This document shows, piece after piece, positions 16,008 to 24,908 of a stretch of DNA of 64,000 nt. The stretch covers positions 6,510,001 to 6,574,000 of the forward strand of contig AP026073.1 of the NCBI GenBank assembly GCA_024349765.1, written 5' to 3'. Each line of letters starts with the position of its first letter. Within the stretch, counting starts at the first letter, position 1. Source of the stretch: Streptomyces nigrescens. GTDB taxonomy: Bacteria; Actinomycetota; Actinomycetes; Streptomycetales; Streptomycetaceae. The notes beneath the pieces are model-generated. The model was not told the DNA's origin. It did no database searches and was given only the letters and a program-made list of their open reading frames with translations. The translations under genes and the position numbers were made by a program.

Positions 16008-16859
16008 TCAGCCGCCCGCGCCGGGGACGGGGAAGGCGCCGGTGGCGCGGCGCACGATCTCCCCGTAGATCTCGGGGTCGGTGGTGTACTCACCGAGGCG
16101 GCAGGTCTTGCGGCTGCCGTGGTAGTCGCTGGAGCCGGTGGTCAGCAGGCCGAGGTCGGCGGCCATCCCGCGCAGCCGGGCGCGGGTCGGCGCGTCGTGG
16201 TCCATGTGGTCGACCTCGATGCCGTCCAGGCCGGCCGCGGCGAGTTCGGCCACCGCGCTCTCCGGTACGCAGGCGCCGCGCTTGACGGCCAGCGGGTGCG
16301 CGAAGACGGTGACCCCGCCCGCGGCCTTGACCAGCCGGATCGCGTCGAACGGGTCGAGCTCGTGCTTCTCCACGTACGCCGGGCCGTCGCTGGCGAGCCA
16401 GGACGCGAAGGCGTCGTTCACCGAGTCGACGACGCCCAGCTCCATGAGGGCGGTGGCGATGTGCGGGCGGCCCACGGCGCCGTCGCCGGCGATCCGTGCG
16501 ACCTGCTCCCAGGTGACCGGGATGCCGTGCTCACGCAGCTTGCCGATCATGGCCCGGGCCCTCGGCACGCGGTCGTCGCGGACCAGCTCCCGCTCGCGGG
16601 CGAGTTCGGGCTCCTCGGGGTCGAAGAGGTAGGCGAGCATGTGGAGGCTCACCCCGTCGAGCCGGCAGGAGAGTTCGGCGCCGGTGACCAGCGTCAGCCC
16701 CTCGGGCAGCGCGGCCCGCGCCTCGGCGTGCCCGGCGACGGTGTCGTGGTCGGTCAGCGCGACGACGTCCAGCCCGGCGGCCGCGGCGCCGCGCACCAGC
16801 TCGGCCGGGGTGTCCGTACCGTCGGAAGCCGTGGAGTGGGTGTGCAGATCGATGCGCAC
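16008..16859 (-). CDS. PHP domain metal-dependent phosphoesterase
   Basis: 283 residues from GTG 16859. The PHP metal-binding motifs are in order: D-L-H-T-H-S at 4-9, T-D-H-D-T near 36, an E/H pair in the middle, F-A-H-P and S-S-D-Y-H-G near the C-terminus. The size and the ..RDDRVPRARAMIGKL.. insert match the RNase AM / TrpH-type group, which degrades short RNA or 3',5'-bisphosphate nucleotides. Cytoplasmic. It is followed on the same strand, after a MarC gap, by nothing linked. Confidence 0.9.
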   Translation of the reverse strand: MRIDLHTHSTASDGTDTPAELVRGAAAAGLDVVALTDHDTVAGHAEARAALPEGLTLVTGAELSCRLDGVSLHMLAYLFDPEEPELARERELVRDDRVPRARAMIGKLREHGIPVTWEQVARIAGDGAVGRPHIATALMELGVVDSVNDAFASWLASDGPAYVEKHELDPFDAIRLVKAAGGVTVFAHPLAVKRGACVPESAVAELAAAGLDGIEVDHMDHDAPTRARLRGMAADLGLLTTGSSDYHGSRKTCRLGEYTTDPEIYGEIVRRATGAFPVPGAGG

Positions 16860-16974
16860 GACGCGGACTCCAGACTGCTGCGGGACGGACGGGGGACCCC
16901 AGAAGGATAACCGGGCCGCCGAACGGCCCGGCCCGCGCCGCCAGGCGGCGCCCCTCGCCGGACGGCCCGCCCGG

Positions 16975-17613
16975 TCAGCTCAGGATGCGCGGGGAGAGCG
17001 CCCCGCACGGCAGCAGGTCCACCTCGGCGCCCGCCTCGCGCAGGTCCGTCAGCACCAGTTCGTCGTACATCAGCAGCCCGGACTGCTCGGGCCAGGCGAT
17101 CGCCCACAGCCACAGCCCGCGCGCCTCGCCGGCGAAGACCGCGCGGTCCGGCGGCGCACCGTCCACATGCCAGAGCGGGGTGGGGCGGCCGGCGGCCAGC
17201 ACCTTGCCGTGCGCGGGTTTGCCGTCGGACATGTGGGGGCCGGGGTCGGGGCCGTCGATGCCGGCGTAGCGCGCGCCGAGTCCGACGCCCAGTTCCTCGG
17301 CGACCAGGAGGAGTTCACCGGGGCCGCCGAGCGGTCCGGGGCCCGAGCAGGCCACCGCGGTCGCCCGGCCGCCGCTGCGGTCGTCGCCCGCGCAGGCCAC
17401 GCCGGTGAACAGCCAGCCGACCGGCAGCGGCCAGGGCATCCAGACGGGGACCTGCGCACGGTGCACGACGACGCCGAGCGCCTCGACGCTCGGCGGGACG
17501 ACCGGCTGGAGCGGATGCACGGCGCCGTGCACGGCACACTGCCAGGTGTCGGAGAAGAGACCGGGCGCCCGTACCCGGCCTCCGCACTTCGGGCAACTGG
17601 GTTCGCCCCTCAT
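16975..17613 (-). CDS. DUF6758 family protein
   Basis: 212 residues from ATG 17613 (M-R-G-E-P-S-C-P-K-C-G-G). A TTG three codons upstream (17622) follows GGAGGA closely and could be the real start. The N-terminus has a zinc-ribbon-like C-P-K-C .. C-x-x-H-G set. The body is rich in Trp and Gly and has no membrane segment. DUF6758 is a streptomycete family without known role; upstream of PHP on the same strand, 115 bp apart, so they may be co-transcribed. Confidence 0.85.
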   Translation of the reverse strand: MRGEPSCPKCGGRVRAPGLFSDTWQCAVHGAVHPLQPVVPPSVEALGVVVHRAQVPVWMPWPLPVGWLFTGVACAGDDRSGGRATAVACSGPGPLGGPGELLLVAEELGVGLGARYAGIDGPDPGPHMSDGKPAHGKVLAAGRPTPLWHVDGAPPDRAVFAGEARGLWLWAIAWPEQSGLLMYDELVLTDLREAGAEVDLLPCGALSPRILS

Positions 17614-17752
17614 AAGGACCAACGGTCCTCCAGGCCCGCCGCCGCGTCAAGGACGATCACCCGACCGGTGTGCGCGGAATCACTTGCCACGCCCCGCACT
17701 TGACCGCTCCGGCACCCCGCGGCCACCCACCCCAAGAACTAGTTGCCCCTTG

Positions 17753-17771
17753 CATTCTTTAGCTCACCTAA
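17753..17771. promoter_or_regulatory. Partial iron box in the MFS promoter
   Basis: GCTCACCTAA at 17762-17771 is identical to the right half of the DmdR/IdeR iron box TTAGGTTAGGCTCACCTAA; the left half is degenerate, though TTAG at 17759-17762 forms a short TTAG-N5-CTAA palindrome. The following AT-rich ACTTAATATATG could be the -10 region, so a regulator bound here would block transcription of the MFS gene. Inference from a half-site. Confidence 0.4.
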
Positions 17772-17824
17772 CTTAATATATGTAAATGGCAACGATCTCC
17801 GGCAACGGGAAGGGGAACCGCGGC

Positions 17825-19090
17825 ATGAGCGGCACCACGAGCAGCGGCCACGGCGGCGGCACGACGGCCGATCCGTTCGACGAGGGCGGCACCTCCCTGC
17901 TGCGCCAGCCGAAGGCCGTCTGGGCCACGGCCGGCGCCTCGGTCGTGGCCTTCATGGGCATCGGCCTGGTCGACCCGATCCTCCCCTCGATCGCCCGCGG
18001 CCTGCACGCCTCCAACAGCCAGGTCTCCCTGCTGTTCACCTCGTACTTCCTGATCACCGCCGTCGCGATGCTGCTGACCGGCTTCGTCTCCAGCCGGATC
18101 GGCGGCCGCAGGACGCTGCTGCTCGGCCTCGCCTTCGTGGTCGTCTTCGCGGGCCTGTCCGGTACGTCCGGCTCGGTCGGCGAACTGGTCGGCTTCCGGG
18201 CGGGCTGGGGCCTGGGCAACGCGCTCTTCGTCTCCACCGCCCTCGCGGTCATCGTCGGAGCGGCGGCGGGAGGGAGCGCGGCGGCGATCCTGCTGTACGA
18301 GTCCGCGCTCGGCCTCGGCATGGCCTGCGGCCCGCTGCTCGGCGCGGCCCTCGGCAACGCCAGCTGGCGCTACCCCTTCTTCGGCACGGCCACCCTGATG
18401 GCGATCGGCTTCCTGTGCATCACGGCGTTCCTCAAGGAGCAGCCGAAGCCGGCCCGCAGGACCTCGCTCCTCGACCCGGTCAGGGCACTCGGCCACGGCG
18501 GACTGGCCTCGGCGGCGGTCTCGGCGTTCTTCTACAACTACACGTTCTTCACGGTGCTGGCCTTCACGCCGTTCGTGCTGAACATGACGCCGTACCGCTC
18601 GGGCGCGGTGTTCTTCGCCTGGGGCGTGCTGCTCGCGGTCTTCTCGGTGATCGTGGCCCCGCGCATGCAGGCGCGGTTCGGCTCACTGCGGGTGCTCGGC
18701 GGCTCGCTGGTGCTGCTCGCGGTGGACGTGCTCGTCCTCGGCTACGGCAACCACACCGCGGCCGTGGTCTGCACGATCCTGTCCGGCGCCTTCATCGGCG
18801 TGAACAACACGGTCTACACCGAGCTGGCGCTCGGCGTGTCCGACGCGCCGCGCCCGGTGGCGAGCGCCGGCTACAACTTCGTCCGCTGGTTCGCGGCCGC
18901 CGCGGCGCCCTTCCTCGCGCCGAAGATCGAGGAGTGGACCGACATCCACATCCCGTTCGTGGTCGCGGCGGTCACCGCGGTGCTGGGCGCGGTCGTGGTC
19001 GCCGTACGACGCAAGGCGCTCGCCCACGAGGCGGCGGAGCACCAGCCGCAGCACGCGACCGAGGACGGCGTCACGGTCTTCGCCAACTGA
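17825..19090 (+). CDS. MFS transporter
   Basis: 421 residues from ATG 17825, which has AAGGGG nine bases upstream; an in-frame ATG at 17786 lacks a ribosome-binding site and coincides with the probable transcript start. Twelve membrane helices, with the family signature between helices 2 and 3 (S-S-R-I-G-G-R-R-T). The extended N-terminal tail is Gly/Ser-rich. A drug or siderophore exporter is the likeliest role; a partial iron box in the promoter favours the second, but the substrate is unknown. Confidence 0.88.
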   Translation: MSGTTSSGHGGGTTADPFDEGGTSLLRQPKAVWATAGASVVAFMGIGLVDPILPSIARGLHASNSQVSLLFTSYFLITAVAMLLTGFVSSRIGGRRTLLLGLAFVVVFAGLSGTSGSVGELVGFRAGWGLGNALFVSTALAVIVGAAAGGSAAAILLYESALGLGMACGPLLGAALGNASWRYPFFGTATLMAIGFLCITAFLKEQPKPARRTSLLDPVRALGHGGLASAAVSAFFYNYTFFTVLAFTPFVLNMTPYRSGAVFFAWGVLLAVFSVIVAPRMQARFGSLRVLGGSLVLLAVDVLVLGYGNHTAAVVCTILSGAFIGVNNTVYTELALGVSDAPRPVASAGYNFVRWFAAAAAPFLAPKIEEWTDIHIPFVVAAVTAVLGAVVVAVRRKALAHEAAEHQPQHATEDGVTVFAN

Positions 19091-19107
19091 CCTCCGCCAC
19101 ACGGAGG
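19091..19107. terminator. Short hairpin between convergent genes
   Basis: CCTCCG (19091-19096) and CGGAGG (19102-19107) around a 5-base loop, immediately after the MFS stop; a second GTGAGC-TT-GCTCAC hairpin follows at 19111-19124. Together they may terminate both converging genes. Confidence 0.5.
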
Positions 19108-19120
19108 TTGGTGAGCTTGC

Positions 19121-19717
19121 TCACTCCGGTGTGACGTCCAGCGGGACGGACTTGCGGGCCGGGTCCCGCAGGTCCGTCCCGCTCGCCAGCCAGCGCTCCT
19201 GGAGGGCCTGGGCGCCGTGCACCCGCTTCCAGGCGGCCTCGTTCGGCGTCATCGGCAGCAGCGGCAGGAACCGTACGGGGTCCATCGGGGCGTCCAGCTC
19301 CAGATCCTCGACGAGCCCGCCCGGCTCGCCCACCAGGACCGAGGTGAAGGGCGCGCCCGGCCACAGCGGCTCACCCACGTCGAGGGAGGCGCCGGGGGCC
19401 ACGACCACGCCCTCCACCTGCGGGGACGCGGCGAGCACGGCGAGCGGGCGGAGCGCCTTGTCGGTGTCGGCGCGGCCCGCCTTCACCGACAGCACGAGCT
19501 CGGCGCGCGGCCCCTTCAACGGGTCCGCGACCACCGCGGTGGGATCGGCCATCGGCTGGGCGGACATCCCGAGCGTGGCGTAGCGCACCACCTGGTCGTC
19601 CACGAAGCGGAGCACCTCGATACGGTCGGTACCGAGGAAGGTGATGGCGGCACGCGCGTCCGGCTCGCCCAGGCTCGTCCGCAACCGGGCTTCGACCAGC
19701 TCAAGAACATCAGACAT
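19121..19717 (-). CDS. Suppressor of fused (SUFU) domain protein
   Basis: 198 residues from ATG 19717 (M-S-D-V-L-E-L-V-E-A-R-L). The pattern with V-Y/W-x-G-xPF..V-L-V-G-E, L-L-P-M-T-P-N-E-A-A-W and the terminal L.G.D.R matches bacterial SUFU-domain proteins. In bacteria these are often immunity-like or of unknown role, related in fold to the eukaryotic Hedgehog regulator. No toxin gene is adjacent, so a stand-alone role is likely. No clear ribosome-binding site upstream. Confidence 0.8.
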   Translation of the reverse strand: MSDVLELVEARLRTSLGEPDARAAITFLGTDRIEVLRFVDDQVVRYATLGMSAQPMADPTAVVADPLKGPRAELVLSVKAGRADTDKALRPLAVLAASPQVEGVVVAPGASLDVGEPLWPGAPFTSVLVGEPGGLVEDLELDAPMDPVRFLPLLPMTPNEAAWKRVHGAQALQERWLASGTDLRDPARKSVPLDVTPE

Positions 19718-20205
19718 GCCGCGAGCATATGGCCGGTCCGCCGTCGCCCCTGATTGCGCTGTGCGGCAGCTTCGTTGTTCGTATGGAACAGGCAAAGCGG
19801 CGCCGTTCAGCTCCAGGCGGCTGATAGCCTTGCCGTCTGGTCAGGGAATGACGTTCGTCCCCCAGCGGGGACCGGCCGGAGGAGGTGGGGCTGCGGTGGA
19901 TCCGAGTCGACCGTGCAGTACCGATAGCTCTCCTGTCATCCCCCTCGCGCAACCACTCTCCTGATCGAGAGCTTCCGTACCCCGCCGCTGAGCGGCGAAA
20001 CCATGGAAGCGCCTTTGCGCCGGATGTAGATGACGGAAGAGCGCCTTCGCCTCTTTGTTCCGTGTTCTGCGAATCGCCGTCAGCATCCCGCACGGAGCGC
20101 CGCCCGCTTTGCGGACGTACCGCCGATGACGCCCGGTACGTCCACGTTCCGGGCAGCGTTACGCCCCGCGCCCGCGCTGACGGCCGGCCCGTGAAGGAGC
20201 CCGCC
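19718..20205. other. Long gap before corA
   Basis: 488 bp between the divergent SUFU and corA genes. I find no small gene with a ribosome-binding site. A hairpin GTCCCC-CAGC-GGGGAC lies at 19857-19872, about 335 bp before corA, and GAAGGAG at 20193-20199 is the corA site. A long untranslated leader with a regulatory role in Mg control is possible but not shown; I do not recognise an M-box here. Confidence 0.4.
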
Positions 20206-21333
20206 ATGTCGATGATCCGTGACCTGCGCGCCGCCGTCCGCCCGTCCCGGCGCCGCGACGACGCCCCGTACCGTTCCGAGAGCAACGCCCCGTCCTGCGC
20301 CAACAGCGCCATCGTCGACTGCGGTGTGTACCGCGAGGGCCGCCGGGTGAGCGACCACGTCACCCCGGCCGAGGCGATGGCCTCCGTACGCGCCGACGGC
20401 GGCTTCATCTGGGTCGGGCTGCACGAGCCCACCGAGGCCGAATTCGCCGGTATCGCCAAGGAGTTCGGGCTGCACCCGCTCGCCGTCGAGGACGCCGTGC
20501 ACGCCCACCAGCGGCCCAAGCTGGAGCGCTACGACGACACGCTGTTCACCGTCTTCAAGACCGTCCACTACGTCGAGCACGCCGAGCTGACCGCCACCAG
20601 CGAGGTCGTGGAGACCGGCGAGGTGATGTGCTTCACCGGCCGGGACTTCATCGTGACCGTGCGGCACGGCGGCCAGGGCTCGCTGCGGGCGCTCCGGCAC
20701 CGGCTGCAGGACGACCCGGAGCTGCTGGCCAAGGGGCCGTCCGCGGTCCTGCACGCCATCGCCGACCAGGTGGTCGACGGCTACATGGCGGTGGCCGGCG
20801 CGGTCCAGGACGACATCGACGAGGTGGAGATCGACGTCTTCAGCTCGGGCACCAACGGCAAGGGCAACGGCTCCAAGAGCTCCGCGAAGGGCGGCGACGC
20901 CGGGCGGATCTACCAACTCAAGCGCGAGGTACTGGAGTTCAAGCGCGCGGTGTCGCCGCTGCTGCGGCCGATGCAGCTGCTCAGCGAGCGGCCGATGCGG
21001 CTGGTCGACTCCGACATCCAGAAGTACTTCCGGGACGTCGCCGACCACCTCGCGCGGGTCAACGAGCAGGTGCTGTCCTTCGACGACCTGCTCAACTCGA
21101 TCCTGCAGGCCAACCTCGCGCAGGCGGCGGTGGCGCAGAACGAGGACATGCGCAAGATCACGGCCTGGGCGGCGATCTTCGCGGTGCCCACGATGATCGC
21201 CGGCATCTACGGCATGAACTTCACCTACATGCCCGAGCTGAAGTGGAAGTACGGCTACCCGGCCGTGCTGGTCGTCACCGTCGCGATCTGCGTCGGCATC
21301 CACCGCGGCTTCAAGCGCAACGGGTGGTTGTGA
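20206..21333 (+). CDS. corA: CorA magnesium/cobalt transporter
   Basis: 375 residues from ATG 20206 behind GAAGGAG. A large cytoplasmic alpha/beta domain precedes two C-terminal helices; the diagnostic Y-G-M-N motif sits at 335-338, followed by the short F-T-Y-M-P-E loop. It is the main Mg2+ channel. It has a glycine/lysine-rich insert around residues 210-225 (G-N-G-S-K-S-S-A-K-G-G). 1.6 kb downstream are the MgtE-like CBS protein and DUF1003, an Mg-related neighbourhood also found in mycobacteria. Confidence 0.93.
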   Translation: MSMIRDLRAAVRPSRRRDDAPYRSESNAPSCANSAIVDCGVYREGRRVSDHVTPAEAMASVRADGGFIWVGLHEPTEAEFAGIAKEFGLHPLAVEDAVHAHQRPKLERYDDTLFTVFKTVHYVEHAELTATSEVVETGEVMCFTGRDFIVTVRHGGQGSLRALRHRLQDDPELLAKGPSAVLHAIADQVVDGYMAVAGAVQDDIDEVEIDVFSSGTNGKGNGSKSSAKGGDAGRIYQLKREVLEFKRAVSPLLRPMQLLSERPMRLVDSDIQKYFRDVADHLARVNEQVLSFDDLLNSILQANLAQAAVAQNEDMRKITAWAAIFAVPTMIAGIYGMNFTYMPELKWKYGYPAVLVVTVAICVGIHRGFKRNGWL

Positions 21334-21431
21334 CGGCGGGTGCGCGGCGGATCCGGCCCGGCCCCCGGGTGACCGTCTCAGCGGACGGGCGGTCCCAGGG
21401 GCGTCCGGACCGGCCCATTAGGCTGAGCGGT

Positions 21432-21974
21432 ATGACGGAGACCGAGTCGCAGGCCCTGCAGGATCGGGCGCTCATCGAGGAGGCCACGAAGAAGTCCGGC
21501 CTCATCTGGGTGCGGGGGACGACGGGCCCGGCCCGGGCGCTGTGGCACGTCTGGCACGACGGCGCGGCCTGCCTCGTGGGCGACGGCAGCGGTGAGCAGC
21601 CGCTGGCGGACCTCGGGCTGACCGACGGCGGCCCGGCGACGGTCACCGTACGCAGCAAGGACAAGGGCGGCCGGCTGGTCGTCTGGCAGGCCACGGTCGT
21701 CGAGACCGCACCGGAAGGCGACGCCTGGCGGTCCGCCGTCGAGGAGCTGAAGGGCAAGCGGCTCAACGCGCCGGACGCGGACACCCTCACCGAGCGCTGG
21801 GCGCGCGAGTGCCGGGTGCTGCGGCTGGAGCCGGCCGGCGCCCCGGCCGTGCAGCGGCCGGGCCTGATGCCCGAGGACTCGCACGCCGCGCCGCCGCTGG
21901 CGAGCCCCGCGATCACCCGCCGGCCGATCCCGGCGGCGCTGCCGAAGCTGCTGCGCCGCGGCCGCAAGGGCTGA
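21432..21974 (+). CDS. Hypothetical protein, possible split-barrel fold
   Basis: 180 residues from ATG 21432. The N-terminal half (G-L-I-W-V-R-G ... A-L-W-H-V-W-H-D-G-A-A-C-L-V-G) looks like a pyridoxamine-oxidase or F420-type split barrel strand set, but no cofactor motif is certain. The C-terminal 40 residues are Pro/Arg-rich and probably disordered. 98 bp after corA on the same strand; converges on the lipoprotein gene. Function not recognised. Confidence 0.75.
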   Translation: MTETESQALQDRALIEEATKKSGLIWVRGTTGPARALWHVWHDGAACLVGDGSGEQPLADLGLTDGGPATVTVRSKDKGGRLVVWQATVVETAPEGDAWRSAVEELKGKRLNAPDADTLTERWARECRVLRLEPAGAPAVQRPGLMPEDSHAAPPLASPAITRRPIPAALPKLLRRGRKG

Positions 21975-22010
21975 CCGGACGCCACCGGGCGGCGCCCCGG
22001 GCCCGGCCGC

Positions 22011-22781
22011 TCAGTGCGCGCCGGAGATCTGCGACCCGTAGTCGACGACCTGGTCCTTCGCCGGTGCCTTGAGGTCCACCCGCCGGCCCCAGTCGCCCAG
22101 CCGGACCACGCCCGCGCCGCCCGCGCGCTGCAGCCGCAGCGGGTAGGGCGTGCCCTCCAGGGAGACGTCCAGGACGCCGCCGGCGCCGGCCCCGGCGGCC
22201 AGCCGGACGGTGCGGACGCCGCCGACGGTGGAGCGGTCCTTGGCCGTCAGCTTGCCGCGCAGCCCGAGCAGGCTGGCGAGCAGGGTGTCCTTGTCGGTGA
22301 AACCGCTGAATTTCCGGTAGACCGGGTCGGAGGCCGGCACCTTGACGTATTTGCCGCCGAGTTTCTGCGCCGCACCGGAGGCGCCACTCTTCTCGCCCGC
22401 CCAGAAGGCCGCGTCCGCCTTCAGATAGAGCGCGTTGCCGACCCGCAGCAGCTGGAAGGCGGCCGCCTTGGTGGTCAGTTCGCCCTTGGCGCCGTGCTCG
22501 GCCAGGCTCATGTCGAGCTTGTACGTGAGGCCCTTGCTGACGACGTTGCCGGTGAGGTGGACGGTGTCGGCGTGCTCGGCGGCGGCCCGCGTCCTGGCCT
22601 GGATCTTCGCCGGGGGCAGCTTCCCCACGCCGTTGGTGCCGGCGTCCGGGTCCTCGTCCGCGCCGCAGCCGGCCAGCCCCGCGGCCAGTACCGCGCAGAC
22701 CGCCCCCGCGAGCGCGGCGCGCCCCGTACGGCGGGCTCCGGGCAGGCGTCGGGGACGGACCCCCGGGGGGATTGCGCTCAC
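22011..22781 (-). CDS. Secreted lipoprotein (LppX/LprAFG-like)
   Basis: 256 residues from GTG 22781, selected for AGGAGG ten bases upstream. A lipoprotein signal peptide ends L-A-G-C with Cys39. The mature domain (V-H-L-T-G-N-V-V-S-K-G-L-T-Y-K-L-D-M-S-L ... A-L-Y-L-K-A-D-A-A-F-W) resembles the LppX/LprAFG lipid-carrier family fold. Anchored outside the membrane; may carry lipids or assist envelope assembly. Divergent from the MgtE_N gene. Confidence 0.8.
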   Translation of the reverse strand: MSAIPPGVRPRRLPGARRTGRAALAGAVCAVLAAGLAGCGADEDPDAGTNGVGKLPPAKIQARTRAAAEHADTVHLTGNVVSKGLTYKLDMSLAEHGAKGELTTKAAAFQLLRVGNALYLKADAAFWAGEKSGASGAAQKLGGKYVKVPASDPVYRKFSGFTDKDTLLASLLGLRGKLTAKDRSTVGGVRTVRLAAGAGAGGVLDVSLEGTPYPLRLQRAGGAGVVRLGDWGRRVDLKAPAKDQVVDYGSQISGAH

Positions 22782-22980
22782 GTCGGCTCTGCCTCCTGAT
22801 GCGGGTGACCTCGACAGCAGTACGGCAGCGTACCTGGGACGTACGGGCGCGTCGGGGGGATGCGTGGCGGTCACCCTACGGCGTCCTCCACCGGGGCGGC
22901 GCGGGCCGGGGCGCGTTAGCCTGAACCCGAATTGATGCCTTGTTTCCGGCGAAAACGGGAGAGAAAGGGCGGCGCTCTGC

Positions 22981-24294
22981 ATGGCAGTGGTGACTCCCCG
23001 GGTCTTCGTCTCCCACCTCTCCGGCAGTGCCGTCTTCGACCCCAACGGCGACCCGGTCGGCCGGCTGCGGGACCTCGTCGCGCTGCTGCGGGTCGGCGCC
23101 CGCCCGCCGCGGCTGCTCGGGCTGGTCGTCGAGGTGATCAGCCGGCGCCGGATCTTCGTGCCGATGACCCGGGTGACCGGTATCGAGTCCGGGCAGATCG
23201 TGATCACCGGAGTGATCAACATGCGGCGGTTCGAGCAGCGGGCGTCGGAGACGCTGGTGCTCGGCGAGCTGCTGGACCGGCGGGTGCGGCTGGTGGAGAC
23301 CGACGAGGAGGCCACCGTCCTCGACATCGGCATCACCCGGCTGCCGGCCCGCCGCGACTGGGAGATCGAGAAGGTCTTCGTCCGCAAGGGCAAGGGCCGG
23401 AGCGGGGCGCTGCGCCGCAAGGGCGAGACGCTGACCGTCGAGTGGTCGGCGGTGACCGGCTTCTCGCTGGAGGAGCACGGCCAGGGCGCGGAGAGCCTGC
23501 TGGCCACCTTCGAGCAGCTGCGGCCGGCCGACCTCGCCGGCGTGCTGCACCACCTGTCCGCCAAACGGCGCGGTGAGGTCGCCGCGGCGCTCGACGACGC
23601 CCGGCTCGCCGACGTGCTGGAGGAGCTGCCGGAGGACGACCAGCTGGAGATCATCGGCAAGCTCAAGGACGAACGGGTCGCCGACGTCCTGGAGGCGATG
23701 GACCCGGACGACGCCGCCGACCTGCTCTCCGAGCTGCCGGACGAGGACAAGGAGCGGCTGCTGGACCTGATGCGGCCGGAGGAGGCCGCGGACGTGCGGC
23801 GGCTGATGTCCTACGAGGAGCGCACCGCGGGCGGGCTGATGACCACCGAGCCGATCGTGCTGCGCCCGGACGCCACGGTCGCCGACGCGCTGGCCCGGGT
23901 CCGCGACCCGGACCTCTCCCCCGCGCTCGCCGCCCAGGTGTACGTGTGCCGGCCGCCCGACGAGACCCCGACCGGCAAGTACCTGGGCCTGGTGCACTTC
24001 CAACGGCTGCTGCGCGACCCGCCGTTCACCCTCGTCAGCTCGATCGTCGACACCGATCTGCCGCCGCTGCCGCCGGACACCGCGCTGACCGAGGTGACCA
24101 GCTATCTGGCGGCGTACAACATGGTCGCCGCCCCGGTCGTGGACGAGAGCGGCGCCCTGCTCGGCGCGGTGACCGTCGACGACGTACTGGACCACCTGCT
24201 GCCGGACGACTGGCGGGAGTCCGAGCTGCACGCCGGCGGGCCGGCCGGCCTGACCGGCGCCGGGAGCCGGGCGGAGGCACCGGATGGGCGCTGA
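22981..24294 (+). CDS. MgtE N-terminal/CBS-domain protein without membrane part
   Basis: 437 residues from ATG 22981 (GAGAAAGGG upstream). A PRC-barrel-like N-terminus (about 1-150) is followed by an MgtE_N helical domain (L-A-D-V-L-E-E-L-P-E-D-D-Q-L-E-I-I, D-P-D-D-A-A-D-L-L) and two CBS domains (about 275-400). The transmembrane channel of true MgtE is missing, so it is a soluble Mg-sensing-type module. It overlaps the DUF1003 gene by 11 bp, suggesting the membrane partner is that protein. Corresponds by position to mycobacterial Rv1232c. Confidence 0.88.
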   Translation: MAVVTPRVFVSHLSGSAVFDPNGDPVGRLRDLVALLRVGARPPRLLGLVVEVISRRRIFVPMTRVTGIESGQIVITGVINMRRFEQRASETLVLGELLDRRVRLVETDEEATVLDIGITRLPARRDWEIEKVFVRKGKGRSGALRRKGETLTVEWSAVTGFSLEEHGQGAESLLATFEQLRPADLAGVLHHLSAKRRGEVAAALDDARLADVLEELPEDDQLEIIGKLKDERVADVLEAMDPDDAADLLSELPDEDKERLLDLMRPEEAADVRRLMSYEERTAGGLMTTEPIVLRPDATVADALARVRDPDLSPALAAQVYVCRPPDETPTGKYLGLVHFQRLLRDPPFTLVSSIVDTDLPPLPPDTALTEVTSYLAAYNMVAAPVVDESGALLGAVTVDDVLDHLLPDDWRESELHAGGPAGLTGAGSRAEAPDGR

Positions 24295-24850
24295 GGAGCG
24301 GGAGAGCGCGCGCGAACGCGCCCGGGCGAACGGCGCCTCGGCGGTGCGGCGCGGCACCGCCGAGCGGTCCCGGGTGCGGCTGGACGTGCCGCGCACCCCG
24401 CGCCGGACGTTCCTGCCGGAGTACGACCCGGAGGCGTTCGGGCGGCTGTCGGAGAAGATCGCCCGGTTCCTGGGGACCGGGCGCTTCATCGTCTGGATGA
24501 CCGTCGCCATCATCCTGTGGATCACCTGGAACGTGACCGCGCCGGACCACCTGCGGTTCGACGGCTACCCGTTCATCTTCCTGACCCTGGCGCTGTCGCT
24601 GCAGGCCTCGTACGCGGCGCCGCTGATCCTGCTGGCGCAGAACCGCCAGGCCGACCGGGACCGGGTCACCCACGAGCAGGACCGCCAGCGCAACGAGCGC
24701 TCGATCGCCGACACGGAGTACCTGACCCGGGAGATCGCGGCGCTGCGGCTGGGGCTGGGCGAGGTCGCCACCCGCGACTGGATCCGCTCCGAACTGCAGG
24801 ACCTGCTGCGGGATCTGGAGGCGGTGCCGGAGGGCCGCCGCGGAGAGTGA
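24284..24850 (+). CDS. DUF1003 membrane protein
   Basis: 188 residues from ATG 24284, 11 bp inside the end of the preceding gene. The DUF1003 core has two membrane helices (I-V-W-M-T-V-A-I-I-L-W-I and a second around F-L-T-L-A-L-S-L), with the signature F..W-N-x-x-x-P ... D-G-Y-P-F-I-F-L and Q-N-R-Q. The long basic N-terminus and coiled C-terminus face the cytoplasm. Function unknown; coupling to the MgtE-like protein suggests a joint role in metal or envelope homeostasis. Confidence 0.88.
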   Translation: MGAEERESARERARANGASAVRRGTAERSRVRLDVPRTPRRTFLPEYDPEAFGRLSEKIARFLGTGRFIVWMTVAIILWITWNVTAPDHLRFDGYPFIFLTLALSLQASYAAPLILLAQNRQADRDRVTHEQDRQRNERSIADTEYLTREIAALRLGLGEVATRDWIRSELQDLLRDLEAVPEGRRGE

Positions 24851-24908
24851 CGAACGCGACCGCCGACGGCCTTTCCGGAGGCCGCCTCATGCGCCGTACC
24901 ATCGGGAC

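Noticed and set aside
19718-20205. Magnesium M-box riboswitch before corA
   Set aside because: The leader is long, but no recognisable M-box elements were seen.
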